Shown here: piece after piece, positions 53,685-64,000 of the stretch
Layout: each line of letters starts with the position of its first letter
Numbering within the stretch: position 1 is the stretch's first letter
DNA from: Spiroplasma poulsonii
GTDB lineage: Bacteria > Bacillota_I > Bacilli_A > Mycoplasmatales > Mycoplasmataceae
Direction of reading: 5' to 3'
NCBI RefSeq assembly: GCF_009866525.1
Contig: NZ_CM020866.1
Span: 291,655-355,654 of the forward strand
DNA length: 64,000 nucleotides
Program-made: the position numbers and the translations under genes
The notes under the pieces: model-generated
What the model was told of the DNA's origin: nothing
The model's input: only the letters and a program-made list of their open reading frames with translations
Databases searched by the model: none

Positions 53685-54926
53685 ATGTTGGGGAAAGTGG
53701 TTACATATTTAATAAAACAAGAAAACCAGTTATCAGATGATGAACGTATGCTGCTTTTATGTTTATATCGTCCAATTATTGGCGATAAAGCACATATGTT
53801 ATATCTTGCTTTTACAGCACAAAATTTTGTTTTAGAATTAAATATTAAGTATCAATTAGACCATCTTTTATTATTATTACAAATGACATATGAAGAGTTT
53901 TTGACAGCAAAAAATAAATTAGAAACAATTGGATTGTTAAAAATGTTAAAACGCGAAAATGGTGCGCATCATATTTTAAAACCGCAATTACCTATTTCTG
54001 CAATTGCTTTTTTTGAAAATAAAATCTTAAGTGAGCACTTATTAAATATTGTTGGCGGTAAATGTTTTGCAATTATTAAAGCTAAATTTAGCGAAGCAGA
54101 TTATTCTAATGTTACTAATGAACCAGCACCACCACTAAATAGGACCAATGTTAATTTAGATTTTGTTTATATTGATAAGTACTTAGTAGCTAAAAACGCC
54201 AATCATAAATTATATCTCCCATATCGTGAAAAAATCATTCAACTAGCAAATTATTACCATGTTTTAACAAATAATCTTGCTATTTTTATTTATAAGAGTA
54301 TTGAACTAGTTGAGCAAAAACGTATTTTTAATTATGAAAAATTTCAACATTTATTATCTGATTTTCATCAAAAAACAATTTTGAAAAAACAAATAACTGG
54401 AGAGCAGTTAAACTTAACTGTTAATGAAGAAAATGTTGTAAGGCCAACAAATATGTTAGAAGCAAAAATTAATGAAATGACATCAATTGATCCAATTGAA
54501 TATTTAACTTTATTACGCGAAAACACAAAACCAACGCCAATGGAAATTGATTTAATTCGTGATTTAATTGTTAATTATTCGTTAAAGCCAGGGGTTGTTA
54601 ATTGCTTAATTGAATATGTTTGGTTTAAAAATTCTCGTCGAATTGAAAGAAAATATTGTGAAAAAATTGCAAATACTTTTAATCAATTACAAATTGACAC
54701 AGTTGATAAGGCAATGCAACATTTACGTAGTGCTTATGCGAAGACGCAAAAAAATAAAATTGCAAAAGAAACAATTAAAAGTACTACTTATAAATTTAAA
54801 GAAACAACGGCGAAAGATAACATGGCAGCGTTAGAATATAATAAACTTTATGAACAAAAACGACAAAAACGAGAAGAAGAAAAGGTTGACCTTAACCAAT
54901 TATTAGATGATTTAAAAAACTTATAA
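53685..54926 (+). CDS. dnaB: DnaB/DnaD-type replication initiation protein
   Basis: 413 residues of the Bacillus DnaB (helicase-loading) type, not the helicase. The N-terminal winged helix (LSDDERMLLLCLYRPIIGDKAHMLYL; MTYEEFLTAKNKLETIGLL) and the C-terminal DDBH2 domain with IDLIRDLIVNYSLKPGVVNCLIEYVW are clear, ending in a Lys/Glu coil. It acts with DnaD and DnaI to load DnaC helicase at the origin. dnaI follows after 28 bases. Confidence 0.9.
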   Translation: MLGKVVTYLIKQENQLSDDERMLLLCLYRPIIGDKAHMLYLAFTAQNFVLELNIKYQLDHLLLLLQMTYEEFLTAKNKLETIGLLKMLKRENGAHHILKPQLPISAIAFFENKILSEHLLNIVGGKCFAIIKAKFSEADYSNVTNEPAPPLNRTNVNLDFVYIDKYLVAKNANHKLYLPYREKIIQLANYYHVLTNNLAIFIYKSIELVEQKRIFNYEKFQHLLSDFHQKTILKKQITGEQLNLTVNEENVVRPTNMLEAKINEMTSIDPIEYLTLLRENTKPTPMEIDLIRDLIVNYSLKPGVVNCLIEYVWFKNSRRIERKYCEKIANTFNQLQIDTVDKAMQHLRSAYAKTQKNKIAKETIKSTTYKFKETTAKDNMAALEYNKLYEQKRQKREEEKVDLNQLLDDLKNL

Positions 54927-54954
54927 AATAATTTTCAAAAGAGGAGACACAGGA

Positions 54955-55866
54955 ATGACAAAACTAAATTTGTTAGAACAAATTAAGAGTAATGAAGAGT
55001 TAATGCTTAATTTGCAAGCAATTGCTTTTGATGTTAATGATTATGAAAAGTTTAGTTCGCTCTTTGAAGAATATTTAAATAATTATCATTACTGTGAATC
55101 TAGTCCGAATTTATTATTGTGTCAACAACAATTTAAAGGTTATAAATATTATTTTAAAAAAGAAGCTGACAAGTTATTTTTAACACGGGTTGAGTGTAAC
55201 CATACTATAACATTGAACGAAGTAAACAAAGTTAAAAATAATTATCTTTACTATGACTTTAGTGATGAGTTATTAAAACTTCGTTTAAATGATATTAAAA
55301 AAGATGAAAACTTCAATAATATGCATCAGATTATTGGTGAAATGGTTAAATTTGTTAAAGGACAACGCCAAAAAGGATTATATATTTATGGTGAACCGGG
55401 GGTTGGGAAAACTTATTTATTAATTAGATTAGCTAATGTTTTAGCAAATAATAATCGGAAGGTTGCTTTTATTTCAGTAATTAATTTAATTAACCGCGTA
55501 AAAGAGTCATTTAATATTTTTAATAACGAATCCTCGTTAGTTGTGGACTTATTACGAGCCGATGTTTTATTTTTAGATGACATTGGTGGAGAAACTGTTT
55601 CACCATGAGTTCGTGATGATTTATTATTTCGAATTTTAAATGATCGGATCAGCCGCCAGTTACCAACTTTTTTTTCTTCTAATTTTACAACAACTGCATT
55701 AACAACAATTTATGCTAATGTTAAAAATGAAATTGGTGATAAGGAAATTAATAAGGTAAAAGCGTTGCGGATTGTTGATCGGATTCGAGGACTGGCAACA
55801 GAATTAGAATTGATTGGAAGTAGTAGGAGAAGTGATAATGATTATGCTAAAGTATGAACTACATAA
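54955..55866 (+). CDS. dnaI: Primosomal helicase loader DnaI
   Basis: 303 residues. A N-terminal Cys/His region (YHYCESSPNLLLCQQ ... VECNH) precedes an AAA+ domain: Walker A GLYIYGEPGVGKTYLL near residue 140, Walker B VLFLDDIGGE near residue 205, sensor FFSSNFT and an arginine-finger RIVDRIRG. It loads the replicative helicase. Its last 29 bases overlap the next ORF. Confidence 0.92.
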
Positions 55867-56476
55867 ATATTTTTTTAAAGGATATGATCAAAAAAATAAG
55901 GTGCAAGATATTTTATATTTAGATGTTCAAAAATATTGATATGAACCACAAGTTGGGATTAAAGTAATAACAAAAGATAAAAAAGAATATCTAATTAAAA
56001 ATTATTGATTTGATTATGATAAACCAGACCCAGATGATAAGCTTAAGTTTGAATGTTTTGAACGTGATTTACATCGAATTTTATTTTTAAATGAATGATA
56101 ACAAGACAAAGAAGCATTTATTGATAAACATTATTTATCATTAGAAAAATTCAATCTTTTAAAAGAACAAAAACAAAAAATTCTGGCCGAATATTTGGCT
56201 GTGCATGAAACGCTAGCAAAAGATGATCCAGCATATCGTAGTTTAGAAGCTTCTTTTAGTTTATTAAAACATAAAACACGGCCAGAAATAGTACAAGAAT
56301 TAACGGAAATGGCAGAATATTATGCAATGGATATGAAAGAATTTGAAAAGCTAAAGCAAGCAAATTCGTTGTTAGCTTTTGAAGCGATTGCATTAGATTT
56401 ATATGGTGACCCATTATTATTTGAAGCAGCAGTTGATGATGAAAATGAGTTTTTAATTCACAATGAAGATTTCTAG
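55838..56476 (+). pseudogene. Hypothetical gene downstream of dnaI with internal TAA
   Basis: From ATG at 55838 (GGAGAAGTGATA), MIMLKYELHKYFFKGYDQKN runs 87 residues to TAA at 56099 after ILFLNEW. The same frame goes on without other stops from QDKEAFIDKHYLSLEKF to HNEDF at 56474, total 212 codons. The two parts look like one helical acidic protein split by a nonsense change; separate reinitiation at TTG 56195 is possible. Family not recognised. Confidence 0.6.
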
Positions 56477-56515
56477 TTTTTTGTGCTTGCTTTATTTGGA
56501 TATTTTCTAAATTTC

Positions 56516-56544
56516 TTGCAAATTAAGGAACGAGGTTGTAAAAT
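56516..56544 (+). promoter_or_regulatory. Promoter of gap
   Basis: TTGCAA (56516-56521) and TAAAAT (56539-56544) separated by 17 bp, 65 bp before the start of gap. Confidence 0.6.
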
Positions 56545-56608
56545 AAGAGTAAGGATGCAATGTTTTATTGCAGACTAAGTTATTAAACTAGTAGAGGAGA
56601 AAGAGTAG

Positions 56609-57607
<999 letters not shown>

Positions 57608-57621
57608 TTAAAAGTAAGAAG

Positions 57622-57646
57622 CACTAAAAATTTTTTAGTGTTTTTT
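57622..57646 (+). terminator. Rho-independent terminator of gap
   Basis: CACTAAAA/TTTTAGTG stem then a run of six T. Confidence 0.85.
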
Positions 57647-57791
57647 ATTTTTTTAGAAAAATATATTTCTTATGTTATGATAATTATATATAAGAAACTA
57701 ATCTTATAATTAATAAAACTGAATAATAATACCTTTTGCGTATTTATAACAGTGCTGTTAAATGGCTGAAGTATTGAAGGAGATTATTAAA

Positions 57792-58247
57792 ATGAAGAAT
57801 CCTATTTTAGAGAAACACTTTCATAATATTCGCGACCAATTAAAATTAGTCTTAAGTATTGAAAAAATTCGTGATTCCACTAATCCGATTCAATTGTTAT
57901 ATGACAATGTGCTTTGAATTCGAAATAGTGGTCGTGTTATTACTGAAGATGATTTTACATATCGATTGGAATTAGCGTTAGCTGACACCTATAAAACATT
58001 ATCGCTGCGAATTGATTCCTTATTGTTAAATGCTAAAACATTATCTTTTAGTTATTTCAAAGAGAAATTAGATGTTAAAGTTTACAATAATAAATTATAT
58101 AAACAGGCAACTAAGATTTTAAAGGAAAATTACGATAATCGTATTGATGACATTGATTTTATTTATATTGCTTATCAAATGACAGAATTGCTAGGAGAAG
58201 GCTTACGTAGTATTTCTTCTCGCAAACTAAGTGAAGTAACAAGATAA
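57792..58247 (+). CDS. Hypothetical protein
   Basis: 151 residues, start after [36 protein letters not shown]. All-helical, mildly basic, no signal or TM segment; features [22 protein letters not shown] and [18 protein letters not shown]. No family known to me. Followed by a terminator-like hairpin, then metG. Confidence 0.65.
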
Positions 58248-58260
58248 ATTATTGTTAATG

Positions 58261-58288
58261 AAAAATAGTTATAATGATAACTATTTTT
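58261..58288 (+). terminator. Rho-independent terminator
   Basis: AAAAATAGTTAT/ATAACTATTTTT with loop AATG and a T run, between the hypothetical gene and metG. Confidence 0.85.
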
Positions 58289-58356
58289 TTATTTATCTGA
58301 TAAACAGAAAATGCGATATAATTTATATTAGCAATTATAAAAATGAGAGGGATATT

Positions 58357-59940
58357 ATGAGTCAGAACAAGAAATTATTTTATGTTACAACCCCAATTTA
58401 TTATCCAAGTGCCCAATTACACATTGGCCATGCTTATACAACAACCTTAGCGGATATTTTAAACCGTTATAAGAAGTTAGATGGCTATGAAACCTTTTTC
58501 TTAACCGGTAGTGATGAACATGGTGAAAAAATTGAAAAGAAAGCAAAAGAAGCGGGTGTTACACCATTTGAATTTACAACAATGATTGTTAATAATTTTA
58601 AGTTATTATGAAATAAATTAGGCATTGAGTATTCAAAATTTATTCGCACAACAGATCAGGCTCATGAACAAGGGGTTCAAAAGATTTTTAGTAAATTATA
58701 TCATAAAGGAGATATTTATTTAGGTGAATATGAGGGCTTATATTGTGTTAGTTGTGAGGAGTTTTTAACAGAATCACAATTAGATAAAATAACGCAGCAA
58801 TGTTTGGTGTGCGGGAACAAACCAAAGAAAGTTAAAGAAGAAACTTATTTTTTTAAAGTTTCAAAGTATAGCCAGTTTTTAATTAATTATTATAATTCTC
58901 ACCCAACTTTTATTGAACCAGAAGCTAGAAAAAATGAAATGTTAAATAATTTTATTCTACCAGGATTAACTGACTTGTCAGTAACAAGAACAACTTTTTC
59001 GTGAGGAATTAAAACATTAGAAAATAACAAACATATTATTTATGTTTGAATTGATGCGTTATCTAATTACTTAACAGCATTAGGTTATTTATCAGAAGAT
59101 GAAACATTATTTAATAAATTTTGAAATAACACAAATGTTGAAATTTTGCAATTATTAGGAAAAGAAATTGCTCGGTTCCATACCATTTATTGACCAAGTA
59201 TGTTAGAAAGCTTGGGGTTACGTCAGCCAAATAAACTTTTATCCCATGGTTGAATTTTATTCAAAGATACAAAGATGAGTAAATCAATTGGTAATGTTGT
59301 TGACCCATTATATTTAATTTATCAGTATGGTCGTGATGTTTTAAGATTTTATTTAGGATATGAAATTCCAACTGATCATGATGGGAAATTTTCTTATGAA
59401 ATGTTTTTAGAATCATATAATACTCATCTAGTCAATAATATTGGAAACTTAGTATCACGTGTCAGTAATATGATTAGCAAATATTTTAATGGGGAACTTT
59501 TATCGCAAGGAACATTAAAAAATGATTTAATTGATAGTTGTTTGTTAGCAATTAAAAATTATCAAATAGTAATGAATAATTATCAAATTGCAAAAGCATT
59601 AAGTATTGTTTTAGAATTATGTAATAAAGCAAATAAATATATTGAAGAAAGTAAACCATGAGAATTAGAAAAGAATCAAGAAACAACCCAATTACATACA
59701 ACATTAGCAACGCTAGCTTATGTTATTATTGTTAGTGCCTTTTTATTACAACCAGTATTAATTGATCACGCGCAAAAAATTGCGGATTACTTTAACATTG
59801 ATTTACAAAATTTAACATTTTCAACAATTTTAAGTCAAGAAATGATATATAATAAAAGGATAGAGAAAAAAGCAAATTTATTTGAACGTTTAAATGTTGA
59901 ACAAGAATTAAAACGAATTGAAGCAGAATTAAATCAGTAA
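58357..59940 (+). CDS. metG: Methionyl-tRNA synthetase
   Basis: 527 residues. Class I motifs: [22 protein letters not shown] (HIGH, near residue 22), [14 protein letters not shown], a Cys cluster CVSCEEFL ... CLVCGNKP, and [15 protein letters not shown] (KMSKS, near residue 307). The start at 58357 follows AGAGGGATATT; upstream codons in the frame are not needed. No C-terminal dimerisation domain. 23 bases before mnmG, so probably one operon with mnmG, cysS and trmFO. Confidence 0.96.
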
Positions 59941-59963
59941 AATAATTTAAAGGAGGGATTTTA

Positions 59964-61844
59964 ATGAAAGAATACGATGTAATTGTTATTGGGGCTGGAC
60001 ATGCTGGTGTTGAAGCAAGTTTAGTTGCTGCTAGAATGCAGAAAAAAACATTGTTAATTACTTTACATAAAGATAAAATTGCCTTAATGCCATGTAATCC
60101 CTCAATTGGTGGCCCAGCAAAAGGCATTGTTGTTCGTGAAATTGATGCTATTGGTGGTGAAATGGCCAAAGTTGCTGATGCGACTGCTTTACAAATGAAA
60201 TTATTAAATTCTTCTCGTGGTCCAGCAGTATGAGCATTACGAGCACAATCAGATAAAATTAAATATGCAAAATATATGCAAACTGTTATTGAAAACCAAG
60301 TTAATTTGGAATTATATGAAGGAGCAGTGCAAAGTTTGTTGGTTGATGATAATAATGTTTGTTATGGTGTTGTTTTAAAAGATCAAACCCAATTTTTTGC
60401 GAAAAAAGTTATTTTAACAACAGGAACATATATGCAATCATTAGTTTTACAAGGAAAAGAAAAAAAGGCACAAGGACCTGATGGAGATATTACAACAGCG
60501 GGGTTATCAACACAATTAAAACACTTAGGGTTTGAATTATTTCGGCTAAAAACAGGAACACCCGCTCGTGTTCTTAATACTTCAATTGATTATACGAAAG
60601 CACAACCAGAACCAGGAACTGATATGAAGTTAGCTTTTTCTTATGCTACCAAAAAATTTACCCCGTTACAAGAACAAAAATTATGTTGATTAATTCATTC
60701 GACCCCAACCACGCACACTATTGTGCAAGATCATTTGCCTTTATCAGCAATGTATTCTGAAAATGTGAAAGGAACTGGCCCACGTTATTGTCCTAGTTTT
60801 GAAGATAAGATTGTTCGGTTTGCTAATAAACCTCGTCACCAAATCTTTTTAGAACCAGAGTCAAAGAGTTTAAATACAATTTATGTGCAAGGATTTTCAA
60901 CATCAATGCCAATTGATGTTCAAGATAAGATGCTCCGTTCATTACCTGGTTTTGAAAATGTTGAAGTTTTAAAATGAGCATATGCAATTGAATATGATGC
61001 AATTGTTCCAACCCAATTGGCCCACACGTTAGAAACAAAACGAATTAAGAATTTATATACTGCTGGACAAATTAACGGAACAAGTGGTTATGAGGAAGCT
61101 GCTTGCCAAGGTTTAATGGCGGGAATTAATGCGGTATTGAGTATTAATAATCAAGAACCATTTATTTTACGTCGTGATCAAGCCTATATTGGTGTTTTAA
61201 TTGATGATTTAATTACAAAAGGAACCGAAGAACCTTATCGGTTACTAACTTCTCGCGCAGAATATCGCTTATTATTACGAAACGATAATGCTGAAGAACG
61301 GTTAAAAAAATATGCTCATCAGTTTGGTTTAATTGATGAACAAAGTTGAAATGAATATCAAACAAATGTAAAAAACTATAATGAGGTAATCCAATTATTA
61401 AAAGATACTTATTTTACTGTAAAATCACCAATTATTCAAAAGTTAGCAACGTTAGGAATTGCCAATATTACGGAACGAATCTCGGGATATAATTTGTTAA
61501 AACGACCAAATATTGAGTTAAAATATTTAGAAGAGGAGTTACTACCTTTACAAAACTTAAAATCATTTTTAAAACAAAATCTATTAATTAACATTCGCTT
61601 TGAAGGATATATTAAAAAAGAACAAGAAATTGCTTTAAAAACAATTAAATTAGAAAATAAATTGATTCCTGCTAGTTTAAATTATGATTTAGTAGATAAT
61701 TTGGCACTTGAAGCACGAGAAAAATTTAAAAAGATTCGTCCTATTTCAATTGGCCAAGCAAACCGGATTTCGGGGATTAATCCAGCTGATATTCAAATGC
61801 TTTTGTTTCATTTGAAGAAAATGGAATTTGAATCAAATAGATAA
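59964..61844 (+). CDS. mnmG: tRNA uridine 5-carboxymethylaminomethyl modification enzyme subunit MnmG
   Basis: 626 residues; FAD protein that with MnmE modifies wobble U34. [21 protein letters not shown] is the FAD Rossmann motif, [24 protein letters not shown] and SSRGPAVWALRAQSD are family signatures, [17 protein letters not shown] and [14 protein letters not shown] follow, and the C-terminal helical MnmE-binding domain is complete. RBS AAAGGAGGGATTTT. mnmE is not in the window. Confidence 0.97.
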
Positions 61845-61855
61845 GAGGGTGAAGT

Positions 61856-63196
61856 ATGAGATTATATAATACTTTGACTCGTGATTTTACAGATTATGGT
61901 CAAACAAAAAAAGTTAATATTTATGCATGTGGACCAACAGTTTACAATTATATCCATATTGGTAATGCGCGCGCTATTATTAGTGTTGATTTATTAGTTA
62001 GTTTTCTACAATTTCAAGGGATTGAAGTTAACTATGTGCAAAATTATACGGATATTGATGATAAAATCATTAATAAAGCTGTTATGGAAAATAAAACGGA
62101 ACAAGAAATTGCTGAATTTTATATTCAAGCGTTTGAAGAAGATGTTACTAATTTAAATGTTAAAACGCCAACAGCGCGGGTACGGGTTACTGATCATATT
62201 AATGATATTGTTATTTTTATTCAAGCATTAGTTCAAATTGGGGCCGCATATGAAGTTAATGGTAATGTTTATTTTAATATTAAAGAATATCAAGAAGTTT
62301 ATGGTTGTTTAGCTAATAAAAAGTTAGCAGAATTAGAAGTTAATGCACGGATTGAACATGATGCAAATAAACATAGTCAATATGATTTTGCTTTGTGGAA
62401 AAATACTTCGACAGGGCTTTCGTTTCCATTTTATGATATTAATGGTCAAAAATATCGGGGTCGTCCAGGATGACATACAGAATGTGCGGTTTTAATTGAT
62501 AAATTTTTTAACCATCAAACAATTGATATTCATGCTGGGGGGATTGATTTGGTTTTTCCGCATCATGAAAATGAACGAATTCAATTTTTTGCTAAAAATA
62601 AAGGAAAAGAAATTAGTAAAATTTTAATGCATAATGGGCATTTAAATGTTGCAGATGAAAAAATGAGTAAATCATTAGATAATACTATTTTAGTTCGTGA
62701 TTTTATTAAATCATATGGTGCTAATGCGTTGCGCTACTTGTTATATGCAACTAATTATACGCAACCTTTAAATGTCACTGATACTATTATTGGTGTTGTT
62801 CAAAATGAAATTGACAAGATTTTAAAGGTTTTGAAAGCAATTAATTTATTTTTAGCAGAATATGATTTAAGTTATAATTTAGAAAAGCACGGTGAATATG
62901 TTAAAAAGGTTCTTGCTGAATTAGCTAATAATTTAAATAGCCCTAATGTTTTGACAATTATTAGTCAGATGATAAAAATGATCAATACACAATTACGTAA
63001 TAAAATGTTAGATTTGCAATTAGCTAGTGATTTTTATAATATTATTTTTAATATTATGAATTTTAATTTTAAATTACCGGTTATTAGTGGTGAAATTCGG
63101 GAATATTTATTGGAATGAATTAAATCTAAAGATAGCAAAGATTTTGTTAAAGCTGATGAGCTTCGTAAAGTTTTATTAGAAAAAGATATTTTTTAA
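61856..63196 (+). CDS. cysS: Cysteinyl-tRNA synthetase
   Basis: 446 residues. VNIYACGPTVYNYIHIGNARA contains the zinc Cys and HIGH-type motif, YTDIDDKI, GWHTECAVLID and AGGIDLVFPHHENERIQ give the other zinc ligands and active site, and DEKMSKSLDNTI is KMSKS. Complete C-terminus with the helical anticodon domain. 11 bases after mnmG and 4 before trmFO. Confidence 0.96.
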
Positions 63197-63200
63197 ACTT

Positions 63201-64000
63201 ATGAAGACAAAAGAAATTAATATTTTTGGTGCTGGTTTAGCTGGTTCAGAAATTGCATATCAATTAGCAAAACGAGGATTAAAAGTTAACTTATATGAAG
63301 GAAAGAGCAAGCAAAAGAATTCGGTACAAAAATTAGAAACTTTTGCCGAATTAGTTTGTTCTAATTCTTTTCGTAGTGTGTCAAAAGAAAATGCGATTGG
63401 CATTTTAAAAGAAGAATTAAAATTATTGGATTCATTAATTTTAAAAACAACTTATGAAGTACAAGTACCAGGAGATGACGCTCTTAGTGTTGATCGTGAA
63501 TTGTTTTCTACAAAAATTACAACAACATTATTGAATCATCCTAATATTTCTATTATTTACGATGAATTTGTGACAATTGACCCACAACAAGTTACCATTA
63601 TTGCAGCAGGACCATTAATTAGTCCAAATTTTGAGACAGAATTAAAAAAGTTAATTGGAAACAAAGCGTTATATTATTATGATGGTTCAGCACCAATTAT
63701 CACAAAATCGGGAATTGATTTTACGAAAGCATATTATGGGGCACGCCATTCCGAACAGAAAGATTATATTATTTGTCCATTAACAGAGCAAGAATTTGAC
63801 CAATTAGTGACAGAACTAGTTAATGCAAAGCGAGTTATTATCCCTGCTTTTGAAAAATATTTTAGAGGTTGTCAACCAATTGAAGTTATGGCGCAAACAT
63901 CACGAAAAATTTTGTTAAATGGTCCAATGAGTAGTAATAATCTTTTAAATCAATATGGTGAACAACCATTTGCTGTTGTCCAATTACGCCAAGATAATGT
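63201..64000 (+). CDS. trmFO: Methylene-tetrahydrofolate tRNA (uracil-54-C5)-methyltransferase, partial
   Basis: The window ends inside this gene, with 266 complete codons present. INIFGAGLAGSEIAYQLAKRG is the FAD-binding start, then AELVCSNSFRS, ILKEELKLLDSLIL, ALSVDREL, IIAAGPLISPNF, YYYDGSAPII and YIICPLTEQEFDQLV, all TrmFO signatures; the RGCQPIEVMA segment includes the conserved Cys. The enzyme uses methylene-THF and FADH2 to make m5U54 in tRNA, linking to the folate genes at 51.7-53.5 kb. Confidence 0.93.
   Translation, partial: MKTKEINIFGAGLAGSEIAYQLAKRGLKVNLYEGKSKQKNSVQKLETFAELVCSNSFRSVSKENAIGILKEELKLLDSLILKTTYEVQVPGDDALSVDRELFSTKITTTLLNHPNISIIYDEFVTIDPQQVTIIAAGPLISPNFETELKKLIGNKALYYYDGSAPIITKSGIDFTKAYYGARHSEQKDYIICPLTEQEFDQLVTELVNAKRVIIPAFEKYFRGCQPIEVMAQTSRKILLNGPMSSNNLLNQYGEQPFAVVQLRQDN

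Overview
The window reads as a mollicute chromosome, most likely a Spiroplasma of the Citri-Chrysopicola group. It is very AT-rich. TGA is read as tryptophan inside nearly every long gene, for example the WCGPC of thioredoxin and internal Trp codons of leuS, secA, uvrA and mnmG. The gene set also fits: SecA, WhiA, TpiA, GAPDH, DnaB/DnaI-type helicase loading, and an FolC plus ECF S-component pair. All lengths below assume genetic code 4; only TAA and TAG are counted as stops.

Layout. 1-11.3 kb is housekeeping: HAD phosphatase, trxA, a frameshifted nitroreductase, leuS, a YwaF-type membrane gene split by an IS, NAD kinase, a PTS-EIIB-like protein, a J-domain protein and ogt. 11.4-16.5 kb is an insertion-sequence pile-up: two overlapping IS5-type copies, an IS30-type transposase, a degraded IS3/IS150-type element and a fifth, 5'-truncated IS5-type copy. 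At 16.6-17.4 kb lie a truncated ornithine carbamoyltransferase gene and, divergent to it, the N-terminal half of an Lrp/AsnC-type regulator.

17.39-34.05 kb is a 16.65-kb prophage-like element that splits the Lrp gene. Its ends share the 8-bp core TTGTTAAC, and joining the flanks there restores the Lrp frame. It carries a UPF0236/ISLre2-type transposase, a terminase large subunit (with a nonsense codon), an S1-domain protein, a secreted ribosome-inactivating protein (RIP), a lipoprotein remnant, and a leftward structural operon: RuvC-like resolvase, OB-fold-like protein, scaffold-like protein, major-capsid candidate, portal candidate, small membrane protein and tail-type proteins. RIP and S1 genes appear to share one divergent promoter built on a (TA)n tract, with a roughly 210-nt hairpin in the S1 leader.

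34.4-40.5 kb is again core (secA, whiA, an APC permease, a rhodanese-like gene, tpiA). 40.8-45.4 kb is a decayed surface-protein locus: an M60-type (HExGH) metallopeptidase lipoprotein gene cut by two IS5-type copies and several other lesions. 45.8-64 kb is core: ABC-F, GIY-YIG, small hypotheticals, uvrA, folC-folT, dnaB-dnaI, gap, metG, mnmG, cysS and trmFO (running off the end).

Seven copies of one IS5-type element (about 1067 bp, ends AGACTTCTTGC, 3-bp ANT target duplications) are present. In-frame TAA codons and homopolymer frameshifts recur, so active pseudogenisation is the theme outside the core operons. No rRNA, tRNA or CRISPR array was recognised.
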